DNA of 37,964 bases from Akkermansia muciniphila (GTDB lineage Bacteria > Verrucomicrobiota > Verrucomicrobiia > Limisphaerales > UBA9464): assembly GCA_945900455.1 (NCBI GenBank), contig CAMDJH010000025.1:1-37964 (forward strand), in the 5' to 3' direction. Numbering within the stretch: position 1 is the first letter of the stretch; each line of letters starts with the position of its first letter. Below, piece by piece: positions 26,636 through 37,533 of this stretch. The position numbers were made by a program, and so were the translations under genes. The notes under the pieces are model-generated. The model searched no databases and was not told the origin of the DNA. It saw nothing but the letters and a program-made list of their open reading frames with translations.

Positions 26636-28464
26636 TGCACGCCCTGCAGCTTTTCGCCGCGATCGCTTCTGTCGCCTATGTGTTTCTCGCTGCGTTGGGC
26701 GTTGGCATGCTATTTCGCAGCACCCTTGTGAATGCCGCAAATGACGCTGAATCACTGGCCCTCCGCTGTTTGCTGGGCATTATTTTACTCGGCACCGGAT
26801 TCTTTTTGATCGGGCAGCTATTCTTCGGGTGGCAAGTCTTTATTCCCATTCTTACTCCGTTTGCAATCCGAGCACTTTACCAAATCGTTGATCCATCCTA
26901 CCGCACCCGACTGCGACAACTCATCGCTGAGATCGGTTGGACGATGGTTCCGGTGCTCACTCTTTTTACCATTCTATTGCTAAGCGGGTTGCAGAAGCCA
27001 ACTGGCGTTATTGGCAGCGATGGCATTTCCTATCACCTTTACGGTCCCGCGACTTGGATTCGGGCATCGGTGATTCGGCCCGTCACGGATACGCTAAATA
27101 CCTCCTATCCGGCTATCAGTGAGGTTCTTTTCGGAGTGGTAATGAGCCTCTCCAATGACCGTGCCGCCGGCGTCTTTGGGGCAGTTATCGCTCTTGTTTT
27201 CCTCATTCTGGTTTGGGGAATCGCTCGCGAATTATTTGCCAGCGTCAAAAGTGCCCGTTGGGCGGTGCTGATTTCTCTGAGCGCTCCGGTCCTGTTTAGG
27301 CACCAGCCCTACGCATTTGTCGATTTGACTTTCAGTGCCATGGCGATTGCAGCGATTTGGCGTCTGCTGCATAGCGTAGAACCGGCGCAAGTTGGTTGTT
27401 CGGGAATACTCTTGGGCGGTACATTGGGCACGAAATATACCGGGATCTTTGTGTGTGGTGTCAGCCTAATCGTCTTCATTGTCTATCTCCTGCCCATTCG
27501 ATCCATTCGCCGAATCTTCGAATTATCTCTCATACTCGTTGCGACCGCATTGGCAGTAGGTGGGCCGTGGTACCTTCGTAACTACCTTATCCTGAATGCC
27601 CCGATATATCCGCCACCGGTGGTTCTGGCCAAGATTATGGGAGCCCCACACTTTTTGTCCCCAGACGCTTCCGCGATCATTCAATCGAACATCCGGATGC
27701 GTGGCTACGGCTCGGGCCGCTCCTTTCTGGACCTGGTGCTGCTTCCATGGCGAATCACTTTTTCTCCTCACCAGTTTCACGGCGCCACCGGCATCGGTGT
27801 GGCGATACTCGCATTGGCACCGATTGGTTGTTTGATCTGCCGCAAAAAAAGTCATCGAGCGATGCTTGCCTGGGCGACGCTGCTGACCATAGTGTGGTTT
27901 TATACCCAGCAAGAGGCCCGCTTCGCCTACCACATGTTGACGGTTTATGCCGTGTTCGCGGGCGCGGGTGCCGCCTATCTGTGGGAGCATTCAACCGTTG
28001 TGTTGCGCTCGCTCACAGCGGGCGTCGTCGGCATTTCGATAGCGTATGGGCTGGGAATGATTGCCAAGGAGGAGGCCGCTGCCATTCGCAGCGCTCTGTC
28101 TCCAATCCATGAATCGGCCTGGGTGGAGAGAAAAACCGCCTTCTACCCAGCGTTTGCCTACTTGAATCGGCGCGATGAAGTGAAGCGTGTTGTGCTGGTC
28201 GGTATCGACATCCCGCCTTACTTCGTAAGTAAGCCCCACATTAAACCGTTCGGGCTATACGGTGAACGACCACTGCCGCAGATCCAGACGGAATCGGACC
28301 TCATCGTTTCACTCCCGACACTCGATGTCACGCACGTGCTGGCGAGTCAGGGATCGGGATTGACGTTCAGCAACGTTCCGTCGCTTTACCTTGTTCTGAA
28401 AGGATCTGACTTCGAACTGTACGAAGTTGGCAGCCCCAAAATCAGCAACCCCAGCTCCCGGTAG
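26635..28464 (+). CDS. Polytopic membrane protein, glycosyltransferase family 39-like / O-antigen-type
   Basis: About a dozen hydrophobic segments, with GTKYTGIFVCGVSLIVFIVYLLP and GGPWYLRNYLILNAPIYPP typical of GT39-like proteins. ATG at 26635 preferred over the track start 26557. Confidence 0.7.
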   Translation: MHALQLFAAIASVAYVFLAALGVGMLFRSTLVNAANDAESLALRCLLGIILLGTGFFLIGQLFFGWQVFIPILTPFAIRALYQIVDPSYRTRLRQLIAEIGWTMVPVLTLFTILLLSGLQKPTGVIGSDGISYHLYGPATWIRASVIRPVTDTLNTSYPAISEVLFGVVMSLSNDRAAGVFGAVIALVFLILVWGIARELFASVKSARWAVLISLSAPVLFRHQPYAFVDLTFSAMAIAAIWRLLHSVEPAQVGCSGILLGGTLGTKYTGIFVCGVSLIVFIVYLLPIRSIRRIFELSLILVATALAVGGPWYLRNYLILNAPIYPPPVVLAKIMGAPHFLSPDASAIIQSNIRMRGYGSGRSFLDLVLLPWRITFSPHQFHGATGIGVAILALAPIGCLICRKKSHRAMLAWATLLTIVWFYTQQEARFAYHMLTVYAVFAGAGAAYLWEHSTVVLRSLTAGVVGISIAYGLGMIAKEEAAAIRSALSPIHESAWVERKTAFYPAFAYLNRRDEVKRVVLVGIDIPPYFVSKPHIKPFGLYGERPLPQIQTESDLIVSLPTLDVTHVLASQGSGLTFSNVPSLYLVLKGSDFELYEVGSPKISNPSSR

Positions 28465-28517
28465 GCGCTGAGATAATCACACGGCAACGCCGGAGTTCCT
28501 GGCGGGCAAAAGACCTT

Positions 28518-29309
28518 CTACTTCACGGAAATGGTCCCGCGTTCCTGAATCCAGGGGACGTCGCGGGGAGCAATGCGGTCACCGGCAACGCCCGGTCTCA
28601 ACGTGTTCGGATCCAACCAGCGGTGAATCTCGGAGTGCCCGTCGGCAAAACTCAGCCCGCCGGCACCGTTGTGATAGACCGCCGGCAGATTGCCCCAGCG
28701 TTTGTCGGGCTCCATCGCCACGAGAATGTAGCCGTCGTCCACGCTTTCCTCCCGCTCATCAATGAACACGAACATCTGGCTTGGGCTGGTGATGTCGGAA
28801 AGCTTGCGGAACGTGCGCCACGTCTTGGCCATCAAGTCCGTGTGCCAACTCTGGCCGTTCATGAAGCCGTTCACCGAAACACTGCGGGTGCGTTGAAGCT
28901 TGCGTCCCCCCAGCGTGACCGTGCTCCGGTCGGCCGGGCAGCGATAGATCGTGGCCGATTGGCAATAATCCCACAGCAGCCCGTTGGGTGGCTTGAGCAG
29001 ATTGACATTGGTCGCGTCCGGCGTGTTGCCCATGATCCAGCCGGCCACCCACCCCTTTTGGTCGCCGGTCCCATTCAAGACGAGCCTTTGCTGGTTGTCC
29101 TCGCCATACATCAGCCAGGCAAGCTGAAGTTGCTTGGTATGGTTAAGGCACTGAATTCCTTGAGCCTTCGTCTTGGCCTTGCCGAGTGCGGGCAGCAGCA
29201 TTCCGGCCAGGATTGCAATGATGGCGATCACCACGAGCAGTTCGATGAGCGTGAAGGCCGAATGGAACCGAGAAAGGCGCAAGGTTGGTCTCATGGCGGT
29301 AAGTATCAT
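28518..29309 (-). CDS. Prepilin-type N-terminal methylation / H-X9-DG domain protein
   Basis: [43 protein letters not shown] and C-terminal [15 protein letters not shown]. Confidence 0.93.
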   Translation of the reverse strand: MILTAMRPTLRLSRFHSAFTLIELLVVIAIIAILAGMLLPALGKAKTKAQGIQCLNHTKQLQLAWLMYGEDNQQRLVLNGTGDQKGWVAGWIMGNTPDATNVNLLKPPNGLLWDYCQSATIYRCPADRSTVTLGGRKLQRTRSVSVNGFMNGQSWHTDLMAKTWRTFRKLSDITSPSQMFVFIDEREESVDDGYILVAMEPDKRWGNLPAVYHNGAGGLSFADGHSEIHRWLDPNTLRPGVAGDRIAPRDVPWIQERGTISVK

Positions 29310-29414
29310 TCCAGGGAACCCGGCTAGCTAACTCGCGGGCAGTCCGAATGGCAAGTTTCAATTCGTGCCATACCGCCCTATACGAGCCTCCGACCCCGCG
29401 CTACCATCCCGCGC

Positions 29415-31628
29415 GTGAACCGAGCCCACTCCGGCCTGCTTATCCTCGCGCTCCTGATCCCATTCCTGTCCCTGACGGCGGCCTCTGCCACCCTTGCGCC
29501 CGCCGCTTCCACCGAACAACTTGCCGCCCGCGCCCGCCCCTCCCTCGCTGTCATCACCAACCACGGACGTAACGGCAACGGTCAAGGCGTCGGCACAGGC
29601 TTCGTAATCAGCGCAGACGGTCTCATCGCGACCAGTCTCCACGTCGTCGGCGAGGCCCGGCCGGTCGGGGTCCGGCTCGCCGACGGCCGGACCGTTGAGG
29701 TCACTACAATCCACGCCTTCGACCGCCACGCCGATCTCGCTATCCTACGGGTCGATACCACGAATTTGACCGCGCTCGCATTGGGTGATTCCGATCCACT
29801 CGCCAATGGGGCGGATGTCATCGCCCTCGGCAATCCTCTCGGACTGGAGAATTCAATTGTTGCCGGAGTTTTGTCCGGGCGTCGGACCCTTGACGGGATC
29901 GAGATGCTCCAGATCGCCGTTCCGATCGAGCCTGGCAACAGTGGGGGTCCATTGCTCGATCGCGCCGGTCAGGTGATCGGGATTGTGAATGCAAAATCGC
30001 TGCTCACCCGCAACCTGGGCTTCGCTACACCGGTCAACCTTCTCAAGAATCTTGTTGAGAAGCCCAATCCGGTCCCGATGGCAACCTGGGTTCGTGCCGG
30101 TGCTCTGGATCCGGCCGAGTGGGAACCTCATCATGGTGCCCTGTGGCGCGAGAAATCGGGACGTCTCCTCGTCGATGGTGTCGGCTCCGGCTTCGGCGGC
30201 CGCGCCTTCCTGCTTCGCACCACGCCGACGCTCGTCCCCCCTTTCGAACTGACGGTGACCGTCCGGTTGGATGATGAATCGGGCGCAGCGGGTCTGGTGT
30301 TTCTCGGGGATGACGGGGACCGCCATTATGGCTTCTATCCGACGGGCGGCCAACTTCGGCTGACGGCGTTTGAGGGTCCGGATGTTTTTAGTTGGCGAAT
30401 TCTGGGCACGGTGCCGAGCGCGCATTACCGGCGGGGCGACTGGAACAAGCTGGAGGTCCGGGTCGAAACCAACGGATTCACCTGCTCAGTCAATGGTCAG
30501 TCGGTGTTCACCAGCACCGACGCGGCCTTGCGCGGCACGCGGGTTGGAATCGCCAAGTTCCGGGAGACGTCGGCCCAGTTCCGGGCGTTCGCGGCGGGCC
30601 ACGGCCTGCCGTCTCCGCCCGAGCTTCCACCCGGGCTCGTGATGGCGTTGGGCGGTCGGGATGTGCCAGAAGTCCGGTTATCGGAGGCCGATTTGGGCAG
30701 GTTGCGCACCAACCTGACGGCCGCGCGCGGTTTCATCGCTGACCGGGCCCGGCGACTCGAACAGGAGGCCGTGCGGTTACGCGAAGTCGCCGCGCGCCTG
30801 CACCGCGAGGCCGTGGGTTTGGAACTTGCCGCCGAACTACGCCGGCCGGAAGCGGAGACCGACCTGGCGCGCGCCGCCCTGCTGGTCGCACGCCATGATC
30901 AGCCCGATCTGGACCCGCAACCGTACCTCCGTCAACTCGACACGCTGGCCCGCGACGTCCGTGGGCGATCGGCCTCCGACGCCCCGCCGGCGGCGCGCCT
31001 CGACACCCTACGGAGTTTCCTCTTTGCCGAAAGCGGCTTCCACGGGAGTCGCCATGATTATTACAATCGTGCTAACAGTCGATTGAACGAGGTGTTGGAT
31101 GACCGCGAAGGACTGCCGATCACCCTCGCGGTCTTGTTTATAGAAGTGGCCCGGCGGGCCGGGTTGGCCGATGTCCATGGCGTCTCCTTGCCCGGGCATT
31201 TCCTGGTGAAGCATGCGCCTTCGGGCGTCCCGGAGCGCCTGATCGATGTCTTTAACGGCGGACGCCTCCTCACCCACAGTGAAGCCGATGAACTGGGGAG
31301 CGAATACGCCGGCGTCCCGGTCCGCAGCGAATTCCTCCCGCCAGCGACCAAGCGCGAGATCATTGTCCGAATGCTCACGAATTTGCGCGCGTTCGCAGAG
31401 CGGGATGAGGGGGCTGCCGCCTCCCTGCACTATTCGGACCTGCTGGTGACGGTCGCCGGGGATCCGCGGGCCGAGGCCGGGCAACGCATCGACCGGGCTC
31501 GTCTCCGTGTCCGATGCGGTGATCCGGCCGGGGCGCGTGCTGATCTGCGGTGGGTCTTGGACGTCGCACCGCCCGGAGTCGATCTCGAGAGACTGGCCGA
31601 AATGGTTCGCCGCCTTGCCGAGGAATGA
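29415..31628 (+). CDS. Trypsin-like (HtrA-type) serine protease - lectin-like domain - SirB1 transglutaminase-like fusion
   Basis: GTGFVISADGLIATSLHVVG, HADLAILRVD, IEPGNSGGPLLDRAGQVIGIV (H, D, S triad); WNKLEVRVETNGFTCSVNGQSVF lectin/DUF1080-like; FHGSRHDYYNRANSRLNEVLDDREGLPITLAVLFIEVARRAGL...LPGHFLVKH (SirB1). GTG start. Confidence 0.85.
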   Translation: MNRAHSGLLILALLIPFLSLTAASATLAPAASTEQLAARARPSLAVITNHGRNGNGQGVGTGFVISADGLIATSLHVVGEARPVGVRLADGRTVEVTTIHAFDRHADLAILRVDTTNLTALALGDSDPLANGADVIALGNPLGLENSIVAGVLSGRRTLDGIEMLQIAVPIEPGNSGGPLLDRAGQVIGIVNAKSLLTRNLGFATPVNLLKNLVEKPNPVPMATWVRAGALDPAEWEPHHGALWREKSGRLLVDGVGSGFGGRAFLLRTTPTLVPPFELTVTVRLDDESGAAGLVFLGDDGDRHYGFYPTGGQLRLTAFEGPDVFSWRILGTVPSAHYRRGDWNKLEVRVETNGFTCSVNGQSVFTSTDAALRGTRVGIAKFRETSAQFRAFAAGHGLPSPPELPPGLVMALGGRDVPEVRLSEADLGRLRTNLTAARGFIADRARRLEQEAVRLREVAARLHREAVGLELAAELRRPEAETDLARAALLVARHDQPDLDPQPYLRQLDTLARDVRGRSASDAPPAARLDTLRSFLFAESGFHGSRHDYYNRANSRLNEVLDDREGLPITLAVLFIEVARRAGLADVHGVSLPGHFLVKHAPSGVPERLIDVFNGGRLLTHSEADELGSEYAGVPVRSEFLPPATKREIIVRMLTNLRAFAERDEGAAASLHYSDLLVTVAGDPRAEAGQRIDRARLRVRCGDPAGARADLRWVLDVAPPGVDLERLAEMVRRLAEE

Positions 31629-31638
31629 ATCCCTCAAC

Positions 31639-34548
31639 ATGAATGCGGAGATTCCAACTTCGACCCGACCCGCAGGGACGCTGGTGAATTCTCTCTCAGT
31701 TCCGCAGTCAACCATCACTCGCTTTTCGACGCCCGATGCCAAGATCGCACTCTTCGCATCCCTCTTTCGCGGGCGTGAGGACGTCTATCCGCGGAGGTTC
31801 GTGAGTCGGAAGACGGGCCGTGGCGGGTATGCTCCCGCGTGTGCCAACGAATGGGTTCGTGGCCTTTGCGAAAAGCCGAAAATTAAATGCGCCGATTGCC
31901 CCAACCGACGGTTCCTGCCGATTACCGCTGAAGTGATCCGTTGGCATCTCTCGGGCCGCGATGCCTGTGGCCACGATTTTGTGATGGGAGTCTATCCGAT
32001 GCTGCTCGACGAGACGTGCCATTTTCTTGCAGCCGATTTCGACAAAGAAAGCTGGGCGGACGACACGGCGGCATTTGTTGAAACGTGTTCCCGTCTTGAA
32101 ATCCCAGTCGCCCTGGAACGTTCGAGATCCGGCAAGGGTGCCCATGTCTGGTTGTTTTTCACCGAAGCAATTCCCGCCGTTCTCGCCCGAAAACTCGGTA
32201 CCCATCTGCTCACCGAAACGTTGGAACGACGGCCCGATCTCGGGTTTCGATCCTACGACCGCCTTTTTCCCAATCAAGACACATTGCCAAGAGGCGGATT
32301 TGGGAACCTGATTGCCCTGCCCCTTCAACGGGCGGCGCGGGAGAATGAGAACAGCGTGTTTGTCGATTCTGAGCTCCGCCCGTACGATGATCAGTGGGCA
32401 TTTCTTGCGTCGTTGAAGCGACTCCCGCCGAGCGAAGTTGGAGCCCGCGTACGAGATGCCGAGGGGCGGGGACGGATCGTTGGCGTGCGAACGGTCGCTG
32501 CCGAGGACGAGGATTCCGTTCCCTGGCAGAACCCACCGTCACGCTGGATCCACGAGTCAGCCATCGATGGCCCGCTTCCGGGTACACTGCCCTTGGTGCT
32601 GTCCGATCAGATCTATGTGCCAAAGGAAGCGCTCCCTCCCGCGTTGCGGAATAGGTTAGTGCGGCTGGCGGCATTTCAAAATCCTGAGTTCTACCGTGCG
32701 CAGTCCATGCGGTTGCCCACCTACGACAAACCACGGATCATCGGATGTGCCGAGGATTTTCCATTATATATCGGACTACCCCGGGGTTGCTTGGATGAAT
32801 TGCGGGAGACCCTCGGGAAACTTGGCATCCGGACCGAAATTCGAGATGAGCGCTGCGGCGATGTCCCGTTGGAGACCCGATTTCGGGGTGAGCTACGGCC
32901 GGAACAACGGGCGGCGGTTGAGGCTATGATGCGTTTTGATATAGGAACGCTGTCCGCAACAACGGCGTTCGGAAAGACGGTTGTCGCCGCATGGCTCATC
33001 GCCCAACGCGCCGTCAACACGCTCGTCCTCGTGCATCGGGAACAATTGATGGAACAATGGATTGAACGGCTGGAATCCTTTCTGGAACTTTCCCCGAAAA
33101 CCGTCGGCCGACTCGGCGGCGGCCGGCGGAAACTCGGTGGCAAACTCGACGTCGCTCTCGTGCAAAGTCTCGTCCGAAACGGGGCCGTGGATGAGCGCGT
33201 CGCCGAGTACGGCCACCTCGTCGTCGATGAATGTCATCACCTATCCGCGAGCAGCTTTGAACGAGTGGCTCGCCGCGCCCGAGCCCGTTACGTCACGGGC
33301 CTCTCCGCGACGTTGGTTCGAAAGGACGGACATCAGCCCATCATCTTCATGCAATGCGGCCCGATACGTCATCGGGTCGATGCCAAAAGCCAGGCTGCCT
33401 CCCGACCCTTTTCCCATCATGTGCTTGTGCGGCCCACGGGATTCCGAACGGCACGTTCGCCGGACAACGATCAACGAATCGAGTATCAGGACTTGTGCGA
33501 CGAGCTCATGGAGAATCCGGCAAGAAATCGAATGCTTTGTGACGACGTGGTCCAATCTGTTGCGGAGGGGCGATCCCCTTTGGTGCTGACCGAGCGGACG
33601 GTTCATTTGGAGAATGTAGCGGAGCAACTTCGCCGCCGAGCGATGCGAGTAATTGCGCTGCAGGGCGGCATGGGCAAGAAAGAGCTTCGGGACGCGACGG
33701 CTGGGATTCGCGAGGCGGATGGCGCGGGCAAGCGGGTGATTGTGGCCACGGGTAAGTTTGTGGGCGAGGGATTTGACGATCCGCGGCTGGACACCTTGTT
33801 TCTCGCAATGCCCGTATCCTGGAGGGGAACGATTGCTCAATACGTCGGCCGTCTCCACCGCCTCCATGAAGGCAAGTGTGAAGTTCGCGTATACGATTAT
33901 GCCGACTTGGACATCCCGATGTTGAGCCGGATGTTTGACCGGCGGTGCCAGGGTTATGCGGCTGTGGGATACTCCATCTTACTTCCGGCGAGTGCCATGC
34001 CCGGGTGGCCGACGGATGTCCCTTTGCCGATCCATCCAGAATGGAAGCGGGAATATTCGGCGAGCATTCAACGGTTGATTCGTGACGGGGTCGATTCCCA
34101 CCTGGCGAATCTCTTCGTAATGGCGTTGGAACAATCTTCGGATCGGGACCATACCGATCGGCCGCGCAGTGCTTCCGAAGCATTTCTCAAGCAGCGACTC
34201 GACACTCTAAACGCGACGGCCGGCCGGTTCCGACTCAATCAGCATCTGCCGATTCCCTTTGATGGCTTCGGTCGAATGGAGGTCGATTTCCTCGATGCCG
34301 AGGCGAAATTGGTGATCGAACTGGACGGAGACCAGCATCTTGCCGACGCCGAGGCGTATCGGACGGACCGTCGCAAGGATGCATTACTGCAGGAGCACGG
34401 CTACTACGTGCTCCGGTTTCTTGCGCGGGATCTCGCGAGTCAACTTGATCGGGTGCTGGACAATATTCTTCGCGCCATGGCTCATCGACAACGGATCCGT
34501 TCTCACTTTTTGTCCCACAACGCCAGCGGGTGGCCTTCGGGGTATTGA
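31639..34548 (+). CDS. TOTE-type conflict protein: AEP primase - Cys cluster - SF2 helicase - DUF559-like nuclease
   Basis: [53 protein letters not shown] (primase); [40 protein letters not shown] (helicase); [23 protein letters not shown]...[17 protein letters not shown] (DUF559/PD-(D/E)XK-like). ATG at 31639 preferred. Confidence 0.88.
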   Translation: MNAEIPTSTRPAGTLVNSLSVPQSTITRFSTPDAKIALFASLFRGREDVYPRRFVSRKTGRGGYAPACANEWVRGLCEKPKIKCADCPNRRFLPITAEVIRWHLSGRDACGHDFVMGVYPMLLDETCHFLAADFDKESWADDTAAFVETCSRLEIPVALERSRSGKGAHVWLFFTEAIPAVLARKLGTHLLTETLERRPDLGFRSYDRLFPNQDTLPRGGFGNLIALPLQRAARENENSVFVDSELRPYDDQWAFLASLKRLPPSEVGARVRDAEGRGRIVGVRTVAAEDEDSVPWQNPPSRWIHESAIDGPLPGTLPLVLSDQIYVPKEALPPALRNRLVRLAAFQNPEFYRAQSMRLPTYDKPRIIGCAEDFPLYIGLPRGCLDELRETLGKLGIRTEIRDERCGDVPLETRFRGELRPEQRAAVEAMMRFDIGTLSATTAFGKTVVAAWLIAQRAVNTLVLVHREQLMEQWIERLESFLELSPKTVGRLGGGRRKLGGKLDVALVQSLVRNGAVDERVAEYGHLVVDECHHLSASSFERVARRARARYVTGLSATLVRKDGHQPIIFMQCGPIRHRVDAKSQAASRPFSHHVLVRPTGFRTARSPDNDQRIEYQDLCDELMENPARNRMLCDDVVQSVAEGRSPLVLTERTVHLENVAEQLRRRAMRVIALQGGMGKKELRDATAGIREADGAGKRVIVATGKFVGEGFDDPRLDTLFLAMPVSWRGTIAQYVGRLHRLHEGKCEVRVYDYADLDIPMLSRMFDRRCQGYAAVGYSILLPASAMPGWPTDVPLPIHPEWKREYSASIQRLIRDGVDSHLANLFVMALEQSSDRDHTDRPRSASEAFLKQRLDTLNATAGRFRLNQHLPIPFDGFGRMEVDFLDAEAKLVIELDGDQHLADAEAYRTDRRKDALLQEHGYYVLRFLARDLASQLDRVLDNILRAMAHRQRIRSHFLSHNASGWPSGY

Positions 34549-35333
34549 AAACCAATGGTACTGGTTCGCACCGCCTCGGCATGACCGTCGACGTGCGCTA
34601 CGTTCGCCCGGCCGTTGTGGCGATTGAAGACGCGAATCGGATCCGAGGTGTAGTACGGCTCGTTGTTCGGGGTACGAAAAAGAATATTTACCAAGCTATT
34701 CGTGGGCAGCCACTTGTCGGGATCGCGCTCCCTCGGATTACGAATCACCTGGGCGTCACCGAAAACAACGGTGGCAGACGGCTGCCGGACCTGGGTCTCC
34801 AGTACGCTTGGCAGGGTCTGGAGGAACTGCCCTAGTTCGGGGTGATTCATGCCGATCCCAAACGCATTGCTGGTGGTCAGGCTGGGGCAATTGTGAATCT
34901 TGATGTTCTTGCCTCCCATCGAAGCCGCCAGCAAATCCGGCCACCAGGTTACGCTGCTGGGCACGATAGCGCCTGTCGGCGCCGCGCCGTCCCGGGCCAG
35001 TTGCACAAAAACGTCGTTGTGCTCGTCGGTGTAGATTTTGAACGCGAGCCCGATCTGGCGCATGTTGCTCAGGCAACTGATGGACTTCGCCTTTTCCTTT
35101 GCCCTCCCGAGGGCTGGGAGGAGCATCCCGGCGAGAATGGCAATGATGGCAATGACCACCAGCAATTCGATCAATGTGAAAGCCAGGCTCGACTCAGAGC
35201 GCCGGCCGAGCACGGCGCGATGGGTCCTGTTTTTGGAAATGCCGGAGGTCATAGAGGCAGAGGAGTCACCGGATATGGACAGGCATATCGAAAAAAGAAT
35301 AGCGAACGATGTTCCGTGGGCTGGTAGCGTCAT
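34503..35333 (-). CDS. Prepilin-type N-terminal methylation / H-X9-DG domain protein
   Basis: [69 protein letters not shown]. Start may be ATG at 35252. Confidence 0.92.
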   Translation of the reverse strand: MTLPAHGTSFAILFSICLSISGDSSASMTSGISKNRTHRAVLGRRSESSLAFTLIELLVVIAIIAILAGMLLPALGRAKEKAKSISCLSNMRQIGLAFKIYTDEHNDVFVQLARDGAAPTGAIVPSSVTWWPDLLAASMGGKNIKIHNCPSLTTSNAFGIGMNHPELGQFLQTLPSVLETQVRQPSATVVFGDAQVIRNPRERDPDKWLPTNSLVNILFRTPNNEPYYTSDPIRVFNRHNGRANVAHVDGHAEAVRTSTIGFQYPEGHPLALWDKK

Positions 35334-35434
35334 TCGTTGAAATGTCGGTCAGTATCTGTTTTTGATGCCACAGTTATTTTCAAGATTGGTTGCGGTTGGG
35401 TTTGCCATCAGAGTTGTCGAGAAAGTTATTGCGA

Positions 35435-36532
35435 ATGATCACCGTAAAATTGAATTCACAACTCGAGACGTTGCCCGTCTACACGCCTGGGCGCCCGATT
35501 GAAGAAGTGGCCCGGGAACATGGACTGGATCCCACCACAGTCATAAAGTTGGCTTCGAACGAAAACCCACTGGGCCCTTCCCCCAAGGCCCTCGTTGCGA
35601 TGGAGCAAGTTCTGCGAAATCTTCATCTCTATCCAGACGGCAGTGCCTTCTTTCTGAAGAAGAAACTGGCGGATCACCTGGGTGTTGAGCCGGATCAGTT
35701 GATCCTGGGCAACGGCTCCAACGAAATCATCGAGTTTGTCGGCCATGCCCTCCTCGGGTCGGACGCCGACGTGGTGGTCTCGCAGTATTGCTTCGCCGTA
35801 TATCCAATCGTTACCGCACTTTTTGGGGCCCGGCTGATCGCGGTTCCCGCTCGGAACCTAAGCCATGACATCCCTGCGATGATCCGGGCGATCACACCGA
35901 AGACGCGAGCGATCTTCGTGGCGAACCCGAACAATCCGACGGGCACCTTGGTTTCGCGTGAGGACATCAGCCGGCTGCTCGCCGAGGTTCCGCCCGGCGT
36001 ACTAATCGTGCTGGACGAGGCCTACGTCGAGTTCCTGGACGACCCGGTGGATTGCCTTGCCTTGGTGCGAAACCGTGCCACGCCAAATCTTCTTCTGATG
36101 CGGACATTTTCTAAGGTGTATGGGCTGGCCGGGCTGCGACTCGGGTACGGCATTGGCAATCCGGAACTCATTGCCGGTTTTGAGAAGGTGCGCCAGCCGT
36201 TTAACATCAACGCCGTTGCCCAGGCCGGCGCTTTCGCCGCGTTGGACGACGTGGAACATTTGAGAAAGACCCGCGAAAACAACCGGCGTGGCGTGGAGTT
36301 CTATCAATCGAACTTTGGGCACCTAGAGCTCGATTTCGTGCCATCTGCGGCGAACTTCGTACTGGTGAAAGTCGGGGATGGTTTGAGCATTTTCACCGAA
36401 TTGCAGAAGCGCGGGATCATCACCCGTCCGATGGGCGGCTACCAACTACCAGCGTGGCTCCGTATTTCCGTGGGGACGCCGGCGGAAAATGAGCGTTGCC
36501 TTAAGGCTCTTCGGGAGATTCTGGGGCAATAG
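35435..36532 (+). CDS. hisC: Histidinol-phosphate aminotransferase
   Basis: IKLASNENPLGPSPKALVAM, ANPNNPTGTLVSREDI, LDEAYVEFL, RTFSKVYGLAGLRLGYGIGNPELI, PMGGYQLPAWLRISVGTPAENERCLKAL. Confidence 0.93.
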   Translation: MITVKLNSQLETLPVYTPGRPIEEVAREHGLDPTTVIKLASNENPLGPSPKALVAMEQVLRNLHLYPDGSAFFLKKKLADHLGVEPDQLILGNGSNEIIEFVGHALLGSDADVVVSQYCFAVYPIVTALFGARLIAVPARNLSHDIPAMIRAITPKTRAIFVANPNNPTGTLVSREDISRLLAEVPPGVLIVLDEAYVEFLDDPVDCLALVRNRATPNLLLMRTFSKVYGLAGLRLGYGIGNPELIAGFEKVRQPFNINAVAQAGAFAALDDVEHLRKTRENNRRGVEFYQSNFGHLELDFVPSAANFVLVKVGDGLSIFTELQKRGIITRPMGGYQLPAWLRISVGTPAENERCLKALREILGQ

Positions 36533-37406
36533 AATCTGAGGACGGCGATGGGGATGCCGGCAAGGCCCTTCCAGGCGCGTGACGTCGAAGGAACTTCAGC
36601 GCCACGTTCAGGTCCTTGGGGGATTCCGCTACAATGGTTACCGGTGACCGCGTTGCCGGATGCAGCAACTCCAGGCGCTCGAGGTGGAGGGCGAGCGTGG
36701 GAGTTAGAGGCCGCTCTTCCCGATTTCGCTTGAGACGGTAATCGGACTTGAGGGTCGAGAGGTAGAGGCGCGAGTCACCGTAAACCAGATCGCCGTAAAT
36801 GGGGTGACCGGCAAACTTCAGGTGAACGCGGACTTGGTGAGTCCTTTCCGTGAGCGGCCGGCATTCGATGAGGGTGCTGCCTACGAACCGTTCCACAACG
36901 CGAAACCGGGTGACGGATTTTTTCCCAGCCCGTGTCCAGCACATCCGCCCCGGTTGGTTCAGATCGGGTGCCAGCTTGATGTCGACGACAAATTCGGTTT
37001 CCGCAGGTTCGCCACGCACCAACGCGAGATACACTCGGTCGGGCTTTTCCGCTCCGAACTCGTTAGCGACTGCCACCAGCGACGCTTTGTCGCGAGCCAT
37101 CAATAGCACGCCCGTGGCATCCGAGTCGAGTCGGTGGGTATGTGCCAGGTAGGTTAAGCCGCGAGCGGTGGCCCAGGGAACACCCCGCTGGATGCCTTGA
37201 TGAATCAGGGGCATCAGGCTCGGTCGCCCGGGATCGTTACGATCCGGAGAGGTCAGCAAGGATGCAGGCTTATCGATCGCCAGCAACTGGGCATCCTCGT
37301 AAATGACCGGAATCTCCCAGAATTCCCGGGTCAACGGGGACGAAAGCTTTAGAGGGGGCAGCGCTGATTTCATAGAGCCGTCACAAACATCAATCTCCGG
37401 AGACAC
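36501..37406 (-). CDS. RluA family pseudouridine synthase
   Basis: HTHRLDSDATGVLLMARDK (HRLDxxxTG), PDRVYLALVRGE, ERTHQVRVHLKFAGHPIYGDLVYG. Confidence 0.92.
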   Translation of the reverse strand: MSPEIDVCDGSMKSALPPLKLSSPLTREFWEIPVIYEDAQLLAIDKPASLLTSPDRNDPGRPSLMPLIHQGIQRGVPWATARGLTYLAHTHRLDSDATGVLLMARDKASLVAVANEFGAEKPDRVYLALVRGEPAETEFVVDIKLAPDLNQPGRMCWTRAGKKSVTRFRVVERFVGSTLIECRPLTERTHQVRVHLKFAGHPIYGDLVYGDSRLYLSTLKSDYRLKRNREERPLTPTLALHLERLELLHPATRSPVTIVAESPKDLNVALKFLRRHAPGRALPASPSPSSDSIAPESPEEP

Positions 37407-37533
37407 GACGCGAGGGTTGATCGCGCACCCTGTCTGGGGACCTTCGATTCTCCCTCGCTTGGGTGCGGTCCGGTCTCGGGAGCGTCAGGACCTTCCGTGT
37501 CGATCTACCCGCAAACCCGTGCACCAGGACAAA

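Noticed and set aside
35344-35355. Possible third half-site of the dispersed repeat (GTCGGTCAGTAT)
   Set aside because: Matches only if a 3-nt deletion is allowed and lacks the GTATTGTAGTATT core; could be chance.
36501-36532. 32-bp convergent overlap of hisC and the RluA-family gene
   Set aside because: Short tail-to-tail overlaps are common in bacteria; not unusual on its own.
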